Shown: positions 8,819-19,822, numbered from the stretch's first letter. The stretch is 64,000 bases of DNA from Burkholderia contaminans (GCF_029633825.1 NZ_CP090640.1:186001-250000); one strand, 5' to 3'. The notes: generated by a model not told the origin, from the sequence alone. Numbers and translations are program-made.

Positions 8819-8859
8819 AAAAATGCCCCGAATGCCTGACGGCGTTCGGGGCATTTTTT
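8819..8859. terminator. Bidirectional terminator between the MFS gene and hemY
   Basis: A perfect 10-bp stem, ATGCCCCGAA / TTCGGGGCAT, is flanked by five A on the left and six T on the right, so it can stop both the MFS transcript and the convergent hem operon. Confidence 0.9.
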
Positions 8860-8887
8860 ACGCACGGCAAGCAATCGCCGCAGCGCG

Positions 8888-10075
8888 TCAGACCACTGTG
8901 ATCGCGAGCGCGCTTTCGCGGTAATGCTTCGCGGCCTTGTCGGTTTCGCCGAGATGCTCGAACAGCCGCGCGAGCGCGCGATGCGCACGCACCTTCAGCG
9001 CCTCGTTGTCGGCCAGCTTCAGTGCCGATTCGAGGAACGACTGCGCCTTGCCCCACAGTTGCTGCTGCTGGCAGAGGCGACCGAGCGCGAACAGCAGGTC
9101 GGCATCTTCCGGGTGATCCTTCTTCCAGCCTTCGGCCTTCTGGATCAGCGGCAGCGCATCGGCGCCGGCCGTATCCGGGTAACGGCGCAGCAAGCGGGCA
9201 TCCCAGTTGTGCGCGAGCGCATCCTCGACGATGCGGCGCGCTTCGTTGCGGCGCTCGAGCGGCACGAGCAGCTCCGCGGCGAGATCGGCCAGGCGCGGCG
9301 ACTGGCGCTCGACCGGCGACAGCGACTGCCACACCTCGAGCAGCGCATCCGGGTCGTGCCGGCGTTCGCGCAGCAGGTTTTCCGCGGCCTGCTGGCGCAG
9401 CCGCACGGCTGCAGCCGGATGCAGCGCCTCGCGCTTCTCGAGCGCCTTCGCAAGCTTCAGCACCTCGGCCCAGTTCTTCAGCTGCTGCTGCGCACGCAGT
9501 GCAACCTGCTGCGCATGGATGCGCTTGCCGCCCGCCTGCAAGTCGGCCAGCGCGGCAAGCGCGCCGTCGGCATCACGCGCATCCGCGCGCATGTCGGCCG
9601 CGGCGAGCAGCCGTGCGTCCTGCCATTCCGGCGCGTCGACCTTCGACAGCCAGTCGTCGCGGCGCGTGTACTCGTGCATCCGGTGCGCGGCCGTGGCCGC
9701 GACGAGGCTCGCCGCGCCCAGGTTCGCATCGACCGACAGCGCTTCACGCGCGGCCTTCTCCGCGCGCGAGAAGCGGCCCGCGTACAGGTTCGCGATCGCG
9801 TCGCGCAGCGATGCCTGCGCCTTCTCGTTGCGCGAGCGCGCCCGATACGCGGCGACCCGCTGCGGCATGCGCCAGATGTTGCGCACGATGCGCAGCAGCG
9901 CATACACGACGATGAACAGCACAACGATGGCGATCACGAACAGGTTCAGCGACACGTCGATCCGGTACGGCGGATAGACGAGCAGCACCTGCCCGGCGTC
10001 GAAACGGCCGACAGTGGCGAGCGCTGCGGCGATCGCGAACAGGACCGCGAGCCAGACGATTCCTCGAAGCGTCAT
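8888..10075 (-). CDS. hemY: HemY, haem-biosynthesis-associated membrane TPR protein
   Basis: The protein has 395 residues, with two membrane helices near residues 5-22 and 42-62, the family's RNIWRMP block, and then helical TPR-like repeats rich in Ala and Leu to the end. This is the proteobacterial HemY of the hemCDXY operon, a membrane scaffold linked to haem biosynthesis whose exact role is not settled; it is not the protoporphyrinogen oxidase also called HemY. Its ATG lies 2 bp after the stop of hemDX, so the two are translationally linked. Confidence 0.93.
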   Translation of the reverse strand: MTLRGIVWLAVLFAIAAALATVGRFDAGQVLLVYPPYRIDVSLNLFVIAIVVLFIVVYALLRIVRNIWRMPQRVAAYRARSRNEKAQASLRDAIANLYAGRFSRAEKAAREALSVDANLGAASLVAATAAHRMHEYTRRDDWLSKVDAPEWQDARLLAAADMRADARDADGALAALADLQAGGKRIHAQQVALRAQQQLKNWAEVLKLAKALEKREALHPAAAVRLRQQAAENLLRERRHDPDALLEVWQSLSPVERQSPRLADLAAELLVPLERRNEARRIVEDALAHNWDARLLRRYPDTAGADALPLIQKAEGWKKDHPEDADLLFALGRLCQQQQLWGKAQSFLESALKLADNEALKVRAHRALARLFEHLGETDKAAKHYRESALAITVV

Positions 10076-10077
10076 CG

Positions 10078-12048
10078 TTACCCCCGGCTCTTGAACTGCT
10101 GAACGGCGTTCAGGCTCGTGTTCAGGTTCGGCACCGCAACCGTCAGCGATGCGCCGTCAACCTGCTTGAGCAGATCCTCGACGGTCTGCGTGTCCTTCGA
10201 GGCCTGGTCGAAATACTTCCCGAGCGACGCCTGCGCAGCGTGCAGGTCGGCCTTCATTGCGCTGTCGTTGCGCGCGAGCAGCGACAGGCGGGCAGTCAGC
10301 AAGCGCAGCTTCACGTTCTCGCGCACGAAGTAGCCCTGGTCGGGCGACGCGAGCATCGCGTCCGCGTTGTCGATGCGGCGGACCTGCACGAGCCCCTTCA
10401 ACTGCTGGCCGAGGCCGGCCGAGAAGTCATGCCACCACACCTTCCAGCGCGGCTCGCCGGCCACGGCCGACGATGCGGCGTCGGCCGGTGCGGCCTTCGG
10501 CGCCTCGTGCGGGACGATCGCCTCGCCGGACAGCGGCAGCGCGTCGATCTTCGCGATCGCATCGTCGAGCTTGATCGCGAGGCCCGTGAGATCGGCGGCC
10601 GGTGCGGCCTTCAGCTTCTCGATGTCCAGCGCGAGCGCCTTGCGCACCGTGACCGCCTGCGCGCTCTGCGACGTCGCGAGGCGCGCGTCGGCGTTCTGCA
10701 GCGCGATCAGCGCGAGCTGCGTGTTGCCGGTCAGTTGAAGCTGCTGGCTCGCGCTCGACAGCATCTGGTCGACTTCCTCGAGCATCCACGCATCGCGGTT
10801 GCGCGACAGGTCCTGGTATTGCTGCTGCAGCGCCTGCTGTGCGCTCTGCGCGTCGGCGAGCTTGCCGTCGAGCTGCGCGAGCTGCGTGTCGACCTGGTGC
10901 GTGCTGGCGAGCGCCTGCTCGGTCTTCGTGCGCGTTTCAGCCGCTTGCGCGTCGAGCGCCTTCTGGCGTGCGACGAACGAGCCGTCGAGCCGGTCGATCT
11001 TGCGGTTCAGCGCGTAGCCGCCGACACCCGCCGCGCAGCCGAGCACGACGACGACGAACCACAGCACCGCGCTGCCGCCGCGGCGCGCGGGCGGTTCGGC
11101 GCCCATGTAGGCGGGGCGGGACGGCGGTGCGGATGCAGCGGCCGGCTGGGAAGCGACGCTATTGGAATCGTTGGTATCTGTCATGCGTTTAGTCACCGGT
11201 GCGGCTGTCGCCGGTTGGACGGCCTCGTCGGCCATCGTTCGAAACGCGCGGACGATGCGCTCATCGCCCGCGCCGGTCAGCGTAATCCTATCAAAACCCA
11301 ATGAACGCGCGGTCTGCTCGATCCGCGGATGCGGTGTCACGAGCGGCGCGTGCTTCAGTGCGTCGATCTCGGCATCGTTCAGATGCGCCCGCGCGAGTTC
11401 GTGCAGGTTGCGCACGCCTTCCGAGCTCGTAACGAGCCACGCATGCGGTTCGCCGTGGAGCAGCGCATGCACGCGCTCCCACGCGCCGACGCGCGGCTCG
11501 GGCACGACGCGCCGGTACGCGGCGACGAGCGTGACATCGGCGCCGGCCTCGCGCAATCGCTCGGCGAGCCATTCGCGCCCGCCGTCGCCGCGCACGATCA
11601 GCACGCGCTTGCCCACCAGCGCCTGCGCGCCGCCGAACTCGGCGTCGATGCAGGCGAACAGGCTTTCCGAATCGTAATGAGGTACGCCACCGTCGGCCGG
11701 CGCCTGCGGCGCGATCACGCGATGCGCGGGCGCCGCGATGCCGTGACGCTCGAGCGCCGCGACGCTGCCGGGCCCGACCACGCCGACCGGCAGCGCGTTC
11801 GGCCAGATCGCGCCGTACTGCGCGAGCGCGCGGTCGATCGCGTTCGGCGACACGAAAATCACCAGCGCGTAGTCGGCGAGCGCCGCGAATGCCGCGTCGA
11901 GCGGCGCCGGATCGTCGACCGGTGCGATGTCGATCAACGGGAATTCAAGTACGTCGCAGCCGGCCTCGGCCAGTTGCGACGCAAGCGCGCCGGACTGGCC
12001 GTCCGGGCGCGTCAGGACAGCGGTGAACGTGCGTGCGCCGCCCGCCAT
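10078..12048 (-). CDS. hemDX: Fused uroporphyrinogen-III synthase (HemD) and HemX membrane protein
   Basis: One 656-residue frame holds two proteins that are separate in many bacteria. Residues 1-260 or so are HemD (TFTAVLTRPDGQSGALASQL start, YALVIFVSPNAIDRAL, LVTSSEGVRNL), which closes and inverts ring D of hydroxymethylbilane. The rest is HemX: one membrane helix (VLWFVVVVLGCAAGVGGYAL) and a long coiled coil. An internal ATG at 11184 (MTDTNDSN) would give a free 368-residue HemX, so both fused and separate forms are possible. The start at 12048 overlaps the hemC stop by one base (TGATG). A longer upstream frame belongs to hemC antisense reading and is rejected. Confidence 0.92.
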   Translation of the reverse strand: MAGGARTFTAVLTRPDGQSGALASQLAEAGCDVLEFPLIDIAPVDDPAPLDAAFAALADYALVIFVSPNAIDRALAQYGAIWPNALPVGVVGPGSVAALERHGIAAPAHRVIAPQAPADGGVPHYDSESLFACIDAEFGGAQALVGKRVLIVRGDGGREWLAERLREAGADVTLVAAYRRVVPEPRVGAWERVHALLHGEPHAWLVTSSEGVRNLHELARAHLNDAEIDALKHAPLVTPHPRIEQTARSLGFDRITLTGAGDERIVRAFRTMADEAVQPATAAPVTKRMTDTNDSNSVASQPAAASAPPSRPAYMGAEPPARRGGSAVLWFVVVVLGCAAGVGGYALNRKIDRLDGSFVARQKALDAQAAETRTKTEQALASTHQVDTQLAQLDGKLADAQSAQQALQQQYQDLSRNRDAWMLEEVDQMLSSASQQLQLTGNTQLALIALQNADARLATSQSAQAVTVRKALALDIEKLKAAPAADLTGLAIKLDDAIAKIDALPLSGEAIVPHEAPKAAPADAASSAVAGEPRWKVWWHDFSAGLGQQLKGLVQVRRIDNADAMLASPDQGYFVRENVKLRLLTARLSLLARNDSAMKADLHAAQASLGKYFDQASKDTQTVEDLLKQVDGASLTVAVPNLNTSLNAVQQFKSRG

Positions 12049-13052
12049 CAGGCGTCGCCCTTGCCGGCGGCCGGCGAGCCCGCGAGCAGCGCCTGGACGA
12101 TGTCGAGTGCGCCTTGCGCCTCGAGCGCATCGGACACCGCGCGGCCGAGCGCGAGCGCATCGGCGACGGTCACGACAGCCCCGCACTCCTCGGCCGTCAG
12201 CACGCGCTTGCCGTCGGTCGTCGACACGCGGCCGGTCAGGTACAGCTCGCCTGCGCGCCACACCGCGTGCGCGGCGAGCGGCACCTCGCAACTGCCGCCG
12301 AGCGCGCGCGACACCATCCGCTCGGCCTCGACCGCGAGCGCGGTCTGCGGGTCGTGCAGCGGCGCGAGCCATGCGGCGACGTCGTTGCGGTGCGATGCGA
12401 TCTCGATGCCGAGCGCGCCCTGGCCCGCGGCGGGCGGGCTCGCCTCGACGTCGAGCAGCGCGCGGATCCGCGTTTCGAGGCCGAGGCGCTTCAGGCCGGC
12501 GGCCGCGAGGATGATCGCCGCGTAGTCGCCGCGATCGAGCTTCGCCAGGCGCGTATCGAGATTGCCGCGCAGCGGCAGCACGTCGAGGTGCGGGTAGCGC
12601 GAGCGCAGCATCGCCTCGCGGCGCAGGCTCGACGTGCCGACCACGGCACCGGCCGGCAGCGCGTCGAGCGACGCGTAATCGTTCGACACGAATGCATCGC
12701 GCGGATCTTCGCGCTCCATGATCGCGGCGAGCGAGAAGCCGTCGGGCAGCGCCATCGGCACGTCCTTCAGCGAATGCACGGCGAGATCGGCACGGCCGTC
12801 GGCCAGCGCGGCCTCCAGCTCCTTCACGAACAGGCCCTTGCCGCCGACCTTCGACAGCGTACGGTCGAGAATCTGGTCGCCGCGCGTCGTCATCCCGAGG
12901 ATTTTCACGTCACAAGCTGGATATAATTTGCGCAGCGCATCACGCACATGTTCGGCTTGCCACATCGCCAGGCGGCTCTCGCGCGAAGCAATCGTCAACG
13001 TCGCGGGCGACTGTGCCTGTTGCGGCCCGGCCGCAGGGGTCTCGGAATTCAT
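12048..13052 (-). CDS. hemC: Hydroxymethylbilane synthase (porphobilinogen deaminase)
   Basis: The 334-residue enzyme polymerises four porphobilinogen molecules into hydroxymethylbilane. Recognisable blocks are [39 protein letters not shown] and [11 protein letters not shown]. The dipyrromethane cofactor Cys is residue 255 in [11 protein letters not shown]. The start MNSETPAAG at 13052 was chosen; the same frame stays open far upstream, antisense to ppc, with no other sensible start. It is the first gene of hemC-hemDX-hemY and diverges from ppc across about 207 bp that must contain both promoters. Confidence 0.95.
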   Translation of the reverse strand: MNSETPAAGPQQAQSPATLTIASRESRLAMWQAEHVRDALRKLYPACDVKILGMTTRGDQILDRTLSKVGGKGLFVKELEAALADGRADLAVHSLKDVPMALPDGFSLAAIMEREDPRDAFVSNDYASLDALPAGAVVGTSSLRREAMLRSRYPHLDVLPLRGNLDTRLAKLDRGDYAAIILAAAGLKRLGLETRIRALLDVEASPPAAGQGALGIEIASHRNDVAAWLAPLHDPQTALAVEAERMVSRALGGSCEVPLAAHAVWRAGELYLTGRVSTTDGKRVLTAEECGAVVTVADALALGRAVSDALEAQGALDIVQALLAGSPAAGKGDA

Positions 13053-13259
13053 TGCTGGAACATCGAAGGACGGGATTGAGGATCGAACAATGGTAGCACG
13101 CACGCCCCTGCCCGCCCGGGCCCGGAGCCTGCGCCCGGCCTGCCGCCGAGCGGGTCGCGGCGCCGATGCGCGGATGTGCCGCACGTAGCTGGTTGCTTGA
13201 CCGCAGTTTCGCAGTTTCCGCAGTTCCTTTTGACTCGAGCTTTCCCAAGGAAACCCATC

Positions 13260-16200
13260 GTGAAGTCTTCCGGATCGGCGCGTACGGCGCGCCGCAATGC
13301 TGCCCTGTCCTCCTCCGACGCCTCGACGGACACCGTCGCCACCGCCGCGAACGGCCGTGCGAAAACGGCAACGAAACCGAAAGACCCGATACGTCAGACA
13401 AAACGCACGACGAAAGCCGCCGGCCCGGCTGCCCGCACCGCGACCCGCCCGGCCGCCGCGCCGAAGTCCGGCACGCGCACGCGCGACGACAAGGACGGCC
13501 CGCTGTTCGACGACATCCGCTTCCTCGGCCGCCTGCTCGGCGACGTGGTGCGCGAGCAGGAAGGCGACACCGTGTTCGACGTCGTCGAGACGATTCGCCA
13601 GACCGCGGTCAAGTTCCGCCGCGAGGACGACAACGAAGCCGCGCAGACACTCGAGAAGAAGCTGCGCAAGCTGACGCCGGAGCAGACGGTGAGCGTCGTG
13701 CGCGCGTTCAGCTATTTCTCGCACCTCGCGAACATCGCGGAAGACCGCCACCACAACCGCCGCCGCCGCATCCACGCGCTGGCCGGCTCGGCGTCGCAGC
13801 CCGGCACGGTCGCGTACGCGCTCGAACAGCTGAAGACGACCGGCAACGCGTCGAAGCGCCTGCTGCAGCGCTTCTTCGACGATGCGCTGATCGTGCCGGT
13901 ACTGACCGCGCACCCGACCGAAGTGCAGCGCAAGAGCATCCTCGACGCGCAGCACGACATCGCGCGCCTGCTCGCCGAGCGCGACCAGGAGCTGACGAGC
14001 CGTGAGCGGCAGTACAACGAATCGATGCTGCGCGCGCGCGTGACCGCGCTGTGGCAGACCCGCATGCTGCGCGACTCGCGCCTGACGGTCGGCGACGAGA
14101 TCGAGAACGCGCTGTCGTACTACCGCGCGACGTTCCTCGACGAACTGCCCGCGCTGTACGGCGACATCGAGGCCGCGCTCGCCGAGCACGGCCTGTCCGC
14201 GCGCGTACCCGCGTTCTTCCAGATGGGCAGCTGGATCGGCGGCGACCGCGACGGCAACCCGAACGTGACGGCGGCGACGCTCGACGAAGCGATCAACCGC
14301 CAGGCCGCGGTGATCCTCGAGCACTACCTGGAACAGGTGCACAAGCTCGGCGCCGAGCTGTCGGTGTCGAACCTGCTGGTCGGCGCGAACGACGCCGTGA
14401 AGGCGCTCGCGGCAGCTTCGCCCGACCAGTCGCCGCACCGCGTCGACGAGCCGTACCGCCGCGCGCTGATCGGCATCTACACGCGCCTCGCCGCAAGCGC
14501 GCGCGTGCGTCTCGGCGAAGGCACGGTGCCGGTGCGCAGCGCGGGCCGCGGCGCGCCGCCCGTGCGCGCGGTCCCGTACGCGGATTCCGAAGCATTCGTT
14601 GCCGACCTGAAGGTGCTGACCGCGTCGCTCGACGAACACCACGGCACGTCGCTCGCCGCACCGCGCCTCGCGCCTCTGGTGCGCGCGGCCGAAGTGTTCG
14701 GCTTCCATCTCGCGAGCATCGACCTGCGCCAGAGCTCCGACATCCACGAAGCCGTGGTCGCCGAACTGTTCGCCCGCGCGGGCGTCGAGGCCGACTACGC
14801 AGCGCTCGCCGAGGAAGACAAGCTGCGCGTGCTGCTCGCCGCCCTGGCCGACCCGCGTCCGCTGCGCCTGCCGTACTTCGAATACTCGGCGCTCGCACAG
14901 AGCGAGCTCGGCGTGTTCGAGAAGGCGCGCGAAGTCCGCGCGCAATTCGGCGCACGTGCGGTACGCAACTACATCATTTCGCATACGGAAACCGTCAGCG
15001 ACCTCGTCGAGGTGCTGCTGCTTCAGAAAGAGACGGGCCTGCTCGAAGGCGCGCTCGGCGTCCCGGGCGGCGATGCGAAGAACAGCCTGATGGTGATCCC
15101 GCTGTTCGAGACGATTCCCGATCTGCGCGACGCCGCGCGCATCATGCGCGAATACTTCGCACTGCCGGGCATCGACGCGCTGATCGCGCACCAGGGCGCC
15201 GAGCAGGAAGTGATGCTCGGCTATTCGGACAGCAACAAGGACGGCGGCTTCCTCACGTCGAACTGGGAGCTGTATCGCGCGGAACTCGCGCTCGTCGACC
15301 TGTTCCGCGACCGCAAGATCACGCTGCGCCTGTTCCACGGCCGCGGCGGCACGGTCGGCCGCGGCGGCGGCCCGACCTACCAGGCAATTCTGTCGCAGCC
15401 GCCGGGCACCGTGAACGGCCAGATCCGCCTGACCGAACAGGGCGAGGTGATCGCGAGCAAGTTCGCGAACCCGGAGATCGGCCGCCGGAACCTCGAGACG
15501 GTCGTTGCCGCGACGCTCGAAGCAACGCTTCTGCCGCAGAACAACGCGCCCGCGCAACTGCCCGCGTTCGAGGCCGCGATGCAGACGTTGTCCGATTCGG
15601 CGATGGCCGCGTACCGCGCACTCGTCTATGAAACCCCGGGCTTCACCGACTACTTCTTCTCGTCGACGCCGATCACCGAGATCGCCGAGCTGAACATCGG
15701 CAGCCGCCCGGCCTCGCGCAAGCTGCAGGATCCGAAGCAGCGCAAGATCGAGGACCTGCGCGCGATTCCGTGGGGCTTCTCGTGGGGCCAGTGCCGGCTG
15801 CTGCTGACGGGCTGGTACGGCTTCGGCAGCGCGGTGAGTGCGTATCTCGACGGCGCGCAGGACGACGCCGAACGCACGAAGCGCGTCGCGCTGCTGAAGA
15901 AGATGAACAAGACCTGGCCGTTCTTCTCGAACCTGCTGTCGAACATGGACATGGTGCTCGCGAAGACCGACCTCGCAGTGGCGTCGCGTTACGCGCAGCT
16001 GGTTTCCGACCGCAAGCTGCGCAAGCACGTATTCGAGCGGATCGTCGCGGAATGGGAGCGCACGTCGCAGGCGCTGGCGGAAATCACCGGGCACGAAGGC
16101 CGCCTCGCGACCAACCCGCTGCTCGCGCGCTCGATCAAGAACCGCTTCCCGTATCTCGATCCGCTGAACCACCTGCAGGTCGAGCTGATCAAGCGCCACC

Positions 16201-16286
16201 GTGCAGGCGACACGAACGCGCGGCTGCGCCGCGGGATTCACCTGACGATCAACGGGATCGCGGCCGGCCTGCGCAACACCGGCTGA
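13260..16286 (+). CDS. ppc: Phosphoenolpyruvate carboxylase
   Basis: This enzyme carboxylates phosphoenolpyruvate to oxaloacetate, refilling the TCA cycle. The catalytic blocks are clear: [39 protein letters not shown] and [16 protein letters not shown]. It ends with RNTG, matching the family's C-terminus that feels allosteric effectors. I place the start at the GTG at 13260, preceded by AAGGAA, giving 1008 residues; the first 70 are a Ser/Ala/Lys/Thr-rich extension that looks disordered and is absent from many homologues. No upstream ATG in frame has a binding site. A terminator follows. Confidence 0.95.
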   Translation: MKSSGSARTARRNAALSSSDASTDTVATAANGRAKTATKPKDPIRQTKRTTKAAGPAARTATRPAAAPKSGTRTRDDKDGPLFDDIRFLGRLLGDVVREQEGDTVFDVVETIRQTAVKFRREDDNEAAQTLEKKLRKLTPEQTVSVVRAFSYFSHLANIAEDRHHNRRRRIHALAGSASQPGTVAYALEQLKTTGNASKRLLQRFFDDALIVPVLTAHPTEVQRKSILDAQHDIARLLAERDQELTSRERQYNESMLRARVTALWQTRMLRDSRLTVGDEIENALSYYRATFLDELPALYGDIEAALAEHGLSARVPAFFQMGSWIGGDRDGNPNVTAATLDEAINRQAAVILEHYLEQVHKLGAELSVSNLLVGANDAVKALAAASPDQSPHRVDEPYRRALIGIYTRLAASARVRLGEGTVPVRSAGRGAPPVRAVPYADSEAFVADLKVLTASLDEHHGTSLAAPRLAPLVRAAEVFGFHLASIDLRQSSDIHEAVVAELFARAGVEADYAALAEEDKLRVLLAALADPRPLRLPYFEYSALAQSELGVFEKAREVRAQFGARAVRNYIISHTETVSDLVEVLLLQKETGLLEGALGVPGGDAKNSLMVIPLFETIPDLRDAARIMREYFALPGIDALIAHQGAEQEVMLGYSDSNKDGGFLTSNWELYRAELALVDLFRDRKITLRLFHGRGGTVGRGGGPTYQAILSQPPGTVNGQIRLTEQGEVIASKFANPEIGRRNLETVVAATLEATLLPQNNAPAQLPAFEAAMQTLSDSAMAAYRALVYETPGFTDYFFSSTPITEIAELNIGSRPASRKLQDPKQRKIEDLRAIPWGFSWGQCRLLLTGWYGFGSAVSAYLDGAQDDAERTKRVALLKKMNKTWPFFSNLLSNMDMVLAKTDLAVASRYAQLVSDRKLRKHVFERIVAEWERTSQALAEITGHEGRLATNPLLARSIKNRFPYLDPLNHLQVELIKRHRAGDTNARLRRGIHLTINGIAAGLRNTG

Positions 16287-16330
16287 TCCGCGTGCGGCGC
16301 GGTGTGATTCCGCGCCGACCGACGTCGTAG

Positions 16331-16368
16331 AAGCCGCGATACGCGATGGTGCGTATCGCGGCTTTTTT
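16331..16368 (+). terminator. Rho-independent terminator of ppc
   Basis: A 14-bp perfect stem (AAGCCGCGATACGC / GCGTATCGCGGCTT) with a short loop ends in a run of six T. It lies 45 bp after the ppc stop and before the convergent methyltransferase gene. Confidence 0.9.
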
Positions 16369-16404
16369 CATGCGCGGGCGAAACCGTGCCGGTGCACCTC
16401 GCGC

Positions 16405-17157
16405 TCAGTGCGCGTCGATCAGCAACGCGTCGTGTTCGAACGAACCGTCCGGCTGCACCGCGTAGTAGCCGCGCACCTCGTCCGGCGCATGCGCCCACAG
16501 CGCGCGGATGCCGGTGACGCTGTCGGCCGGCGTGCGGATGCGCGCGACCCACGTATCGAAATCGATCGGCAGCCGCCAGCGGCTGTGCACGTGCGCGTCG
16601 AAGCCGGCTTCACGGAACATCGCGAGCCATTCGTCCGCCCGGTAGTCGCGCACGTGCGACGCGTCGCGCAGCACTTCCGCGGCCTGCAGGTACGTATCGA
16701 GAAGCGGATGGTCGTTGCCGGCGATATCGATCATCAACACGCGGCCGCCCGGTTTCAGCACGCGGCGCACCTCGGCGAGCGCCGCGCGCATGTCGTGCCA
16801 GTGGTGCGCGCTCATCCGGCTCACGACCCAGTCGAACGTCGCCGTCTCGAACGGCAGTCGCTCGGCCGGCCCCTGCTGCGTACGGATGTTCGCGAGCCCG
16901 CGTTCGCGCGCGGCGGCGTCGACGGTCGCGAGCATCTGCGCGGCGAGATCGTAGGCGACCACGTCGCGCACGTGCGGCGCGACGGCGAAGCTTGCATGGC
17001 CGGCGCCGCAGCCGAGATCGAGCACCGCGGCATCGGGCGTTGCGCGCACCGCGTCCGCGAGCGTCTGCAGATCCGCGCCCGTCGCGTGGACCGTGCTCGT
17101 CAGATAGGCGGCGGCCGTCGTGCCGAATGCGTCGGCGACCTGGTCGTGGTGTTTCAT
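16405..17157 (-). CDS. Class I SAM-dependent methyltransferase
   Basis: The 250-residue protein shows the SAM-binding motif VLDLGCGAGHASFAVA (residues 45-60), the acidic end of strand 2, and FDWVVSRMSAHHWHD followed by LKPGGRVLMIDI, as in the UbiE/Coq5-like methyltransferase_11 group. The acceptor is unknown; the fold suits a small molecule. It diverges from an XRE regulator. The shared intergenic palindrome at 17281-17294 overlaps a good promoter for this gene on the minus strand, which suggests control by that regulator. Confidence 0.9.
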   Translation of the reverse strand: MKHHDQVADAFGTTAAAYLTSTVHATGADLQTLADAVRATPDAAVLDLGCGAGHASFAVAPHVRDVVAYDLAAQMLATVDAAARERGLANIRTQQGPAERLPFETATFDWVVSRMSAHHWHDMRAALAEVRRVLKPGGRVLMIDIAGNDHPLLDTYLQAAEVLRDASHVRDYRADEWLAMFREAGFDAHVHSRWRLPIDFDTWVARIRTPADSVTGIRALWAHAPDEVRGYYAVQPDGSFEHDALLIDAH

Positions 17158-17265
17158 CGTTCGCTCCTTTGTACCGTTGCCGGTGCGACAGACGCCTCGG
17201 CATCTGCTCCGGCCCCATGCACGCGTTTGTGGGACGCCCGCTGCCCTGGCAGCGCGCGAGCCGCT

Positions 17266-17310
17266 ACAATAGGCCTGCGGTTGTACCAGTACAAGTTAAG
17301 CAGTTATTCT
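17266..17310. promoter_or_regulatory. Divergent promoter with palindromic operator TTGTACCAGTACAA
   Basis: TTGTACCAGTACAA at 17281-17294 is a perfect 6-2-6 palindrome. Read on the minus strand its TTGTAC half (17294-17289) is a -35 box 17 bp from TATTGT (17271-17266), facing the methyltransferase gene. Read on the plus strand the other half (17281-17286) is a -35 box 18 bp from TATTCT (17305-17310), facing the regulator gene. A protein bound to the palindrome would cover both -35 boxes. An extra half site TTGTAC lies at 17169-17174. Confidence 0.6.
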
Positions 17311-17369
17311 GGTATTCGATACACCCGTCTGATCGTTGCGCGCCCCCGTTTCCATTTCGCCGTCTCCGC

Positions 17370-18179
17370 ATGAACCATCCGTCCTCCGCTCCCGTCCCGC
17401 CGCTCGACGCCACGCCCGCCCGTGCGCTCGGCGAATTCATCCGCGCCCACCGCGAGCGGCTGTCGCCGCAGGCCGTCGGCCTGCCGCCCGGCCCGCGCCG
17501 CCGCACGCCGGGGCTGCGACGCGAGGAAGTCGCGCAGCTGTGCGGCGTCAGCCCGACTCGGTACACGTGGATCGAACAGGGCCGCCCGGTTTCGGCATCC
17601 GCCGACGCGCTCGCGCGGATCGCCGTCGCGCTGCAACTGTCGAAGGCCGAGCGCGCCTACCTGTTCGAGCTGGCCGCGCAACGCGACCCGGCCGAGCCCG
17701 ACGTCGCGGGCGGCGACCTGCCGCCGACGCTCGCCGCGACCGTCGCGGCGATCGCGACGCCCGCGTACGTGCTCGACCGGCAATGGAATGCGCTCGCATG
17801 GAACGCGCCGGCCGCCGCGCTCTTTTCCGGCTGGCTCGACGGCGAGCACGACCGCAACCTGCTGCGCTTCACGTTCATGTCGCCGGCGGCACGCACGCTG
17901 ATCGTCGACTGGGAAACCCGCGCGCGGCGGCTCGCGGCCGAATTCCGCGCCGATTCGATCCGTCACCTGACCGATGCGCCCACGCGTGCGCTGATCGACG
18001 CGCTGACCGCCGGCAGCGACGCGTTCGCGCAGTACTGGGCATCGCAGGACGTGTTCGAACGCGAAGGCGGCCTGCGCGAATTCGACCATCCGGCCGACGG
18101 CCGCCTCGTGTACCAGCAGATCACGCTGAAGCCCGCGCACCGCGAGGACCTGAAGCTGGTCGTGCTGGTGCGCGACTGA
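17370..18179 (+). CDS. XRE-family regulator with MmyB-like ligand domain
   Basis: From the ATG at 17370 the protein has 269 residues. Residues 15-80 or so form a Cro/C1-type helix-turn-helix ([28 protein letters not shown]), preceded by the [14 protein letters not shown] block typical of this family. The remaining 180 residues match the MmyB-like ligand-binding domain ([20 protein letters not shown]), thought to bind fatty-acid-like ligands. Members usually repress an adjacent divergent enzyme gene and themselves; the adjoining methyltransferase is the likely target. An upstream reading frame extending to 16992 is a shadow of the methyltransferase. Confidence 0.9.
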   Translation: MNHPSSAPVPPLDATPARALGEFIRAHRERLSPQAVGLPPGPRRRTPGLRREEVAQLCGVSPTRYTWIEQGRPVSASADALARIAVALQLSKAERAYLFELAAQRDPAEPDVAGGDLPPTLAATVAAIATPAYVLDRQWNALAWNAPAAALFSGWLDGEHDRNLLRFTFMSPAARTLIVDWETRARRLAAEFRADSIRHLTDAPTRALIDALTAGSDAFAQYWASQDVFEREGGLREFDHPADGRLVYQQITLKPAHREDLKLVVLVRD

Positions 18180-18318
18180 ACGGGCCGGCCTGCGCAGGCT
18201 ACGTCCGGCAGGCCGCTGCGAACGGCCGCGCGCCGCGGCGGGCAGGCCCGCGAATGTTAGAATCGCGGGATTCCCTCGGCGGCCCACGCCGCCCAAACAT
18301 CCCCTTCGAAGAATCGCC

Positions 18319-19728
18319 ATGACGTCCCAACTGCACAAAAAGGGCGAGGCCTGGTCGGCCCGCTTCTCGGAACCGATGTCCGAGCTGGTCAAGCGCTACA
18401 CGTCGTCGGTGTTTTTCGACAAGCGCCTCGCGCTCGTCGACATCGCCGGCTCGCTCGCGCACGCGAACATGCTCGCCGCGCAGAAGATCATCAGCGCCGA
18501 CGACCTGGCTGCGATCGAACGCGGGATGGCGCAGATCAAGGGTGAAATCGAGCGCGGCGAATTCGAATGGCAGCTCGACCTGGAAGACGTCCACCTGAAC
18601 ATCGAGGCGCGCCTGACCGCACTGATCGGCGACGCCGGCAAGCGCCTGCACACGGGCCGCTCGCGCAACGACCAGGTCGCGACCGACATCCGCCTGTGGC
18701 TGCGCGGCGAGATCGACCGCATCGGCGGCCTGCTGAACGACCTGCGCGGCGCGCTGCTCGATCTCGCGGAACAGAATGCCGACACGATCATGCCGGGCTT
18801 CACGCACCTGCAGGTCGCGCAGCCCGTCACGTTCGGCCACCACCTGCTCGCGTACGTCGAGATGTTCTCGCGCGACGCGGAGCGCATGCGCGACTGCCGC
18901 ACCCGCGTGAACCGCCTGCCGCTCGGCGCGGCCGCGCTCGCCGGCACGAGCTACCCGATCGATCGTCACGCCGTGGCGAAGACGCTCGGCTTCGATGGCA
19001 TCTGCGCGAACTCGCTCGACGCGGTATCGGATCGCGACTTCGCGATCGAATTCACGGCCGCCTCCGCGCTCGTGATGACGCACGTGTCGCGCTTCTCCGA
19101 AGAGCTCGTGCTGTGGATGAGCCCGCGCGTCGGCTTCATCGACATCGCCGACCGCTTCTGCACCGGCAGCTCGATCATGCCGCAGAAGAAGAACCCGGAC
19201 GTGCCCGAGCTCGCGCGCGGCAAGACGGGCCGCGTGAACGGCCACCTGATGGCGCTGCTGACGCTGATGAAGGGCCAGCCGCTCGCGTACAACAAGGACA
19301 ACCAGGAAGACAAGGAACCGCTGTTCGACACGGTCGATACCGTTGTCGACACGCTGCGGATCTTCGCCGAGATGGTTGCCGGCATCACCGTGAAGCCGGA
19401 CGCGATGCGTGCGGCCGCGCTGCAGGGCTTCTCGACCGCCACCGACCTCGCCGACTACCTGGTGAAGCGCGGCCTGCCGTTCCGCGATGCGCACGAAGCC
19501 GTCGCGCACGCGGTGAAGATCTGCGACGACCGCGGCATCGACCTGGCCGACCTGACGCTCGACGAGATGAAGCAGGAACTGCCGAACGTCGCGCACCTGA
19601 TCGGCGAAGACGTGTTCGGCTACCTGACGCTCGAGGGCTCGGTCGCGAGCCGCAACCACCCGGGCGGCACCGCGCCCGACCAGGTGCGTGCGGCGGTCAA
19701 GGCTGCGCGCGCCGCGCTCGGCCAGTAA
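18319..19728 (+). CDS. argH: Argininosuccinate lyase
   Basis: The protein has 469 residues, the usual family length. It splits argininosuccinate into arginine and fumarate, the last step of arginine synthesis. The fumarase-superfamily signature [12 protein letters not shown] is present, as are [12 protein letters not shown] and [14 protein letters not shown]. The start [16 protein letters not shown] follows a likely -10 box (TAGAAT at 18258-18263) and a GAAGAA-like binding site. It is a single gene with its own terminator, next to a HAD phosphatase. Confidence 0.97.
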   Translation: MTSQLHKKGEAWSARFSEPMSELVKRYTSSVFFDKRLALVDIAGSLAHANMLAAQKIISADDLAAIERGMAQIKGEIERGEFEWQLDLEDVHLNIEARLTALIGDAGKRLHTGRSRNDQVATDIRLWLRGEIDRIGGLLNDLRGALLDLAEQNADTIMPGFTHLQVAQPVTFGHHLLAYVEMFSRDAERMRDCRTRVNRLPLGAAALAGTSYPIDRHAVAKTLGFDGICANSLDAVSDRDFAIEFTAASALVMTHVSRFSEELVLWMSPRVGFIDIADRFCTGSSIMPQKKNPDVPELARGKTGRVNGHLMALLTLMKGQPLAYNKDNQEDKEPLFDTVDTVVDTLRIFAEMVAGITVKPDAMRAAALQGFSTATDLADYLVKRGLPFRDAHEAVAHAVKICDDRGIDLADLTLDEMKQELPNVAHLIGEDVFGYLTLEGSVASRNHPGGTAPDQVRAAVKAARAALGQ

Positions 19729-19743
19729 GCCCGCTGTTCCGGA

Positions 19744-19767
19744 CGGACGCCTTCGGCGTCCGTTTTT
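19744..19767 (+). terminator. Rho-independent terminator of argH
   Basis: An 8-bp perfect stem, CGGACGCC / GGCGTCCG, with a TTC loop is followed by five T. It lies 15 bp after the argH stop. Confidence 0.85.
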
Positions 19768-19822
19768 CATTGGGGCGGCCGTCGCGCTGCCCATCGCCTT
19801 CCCTGCTTCCCGAATGCCGCCG

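Noticed and set aside
12048..16241. Open frame of 1397 codons on the minus strand running from hemC back across ppc
   Set aside because: Only the first-described hemC part (12048-13052) is conserved; the rest is the antisense shadow of ppc, common in high-GC DNA.
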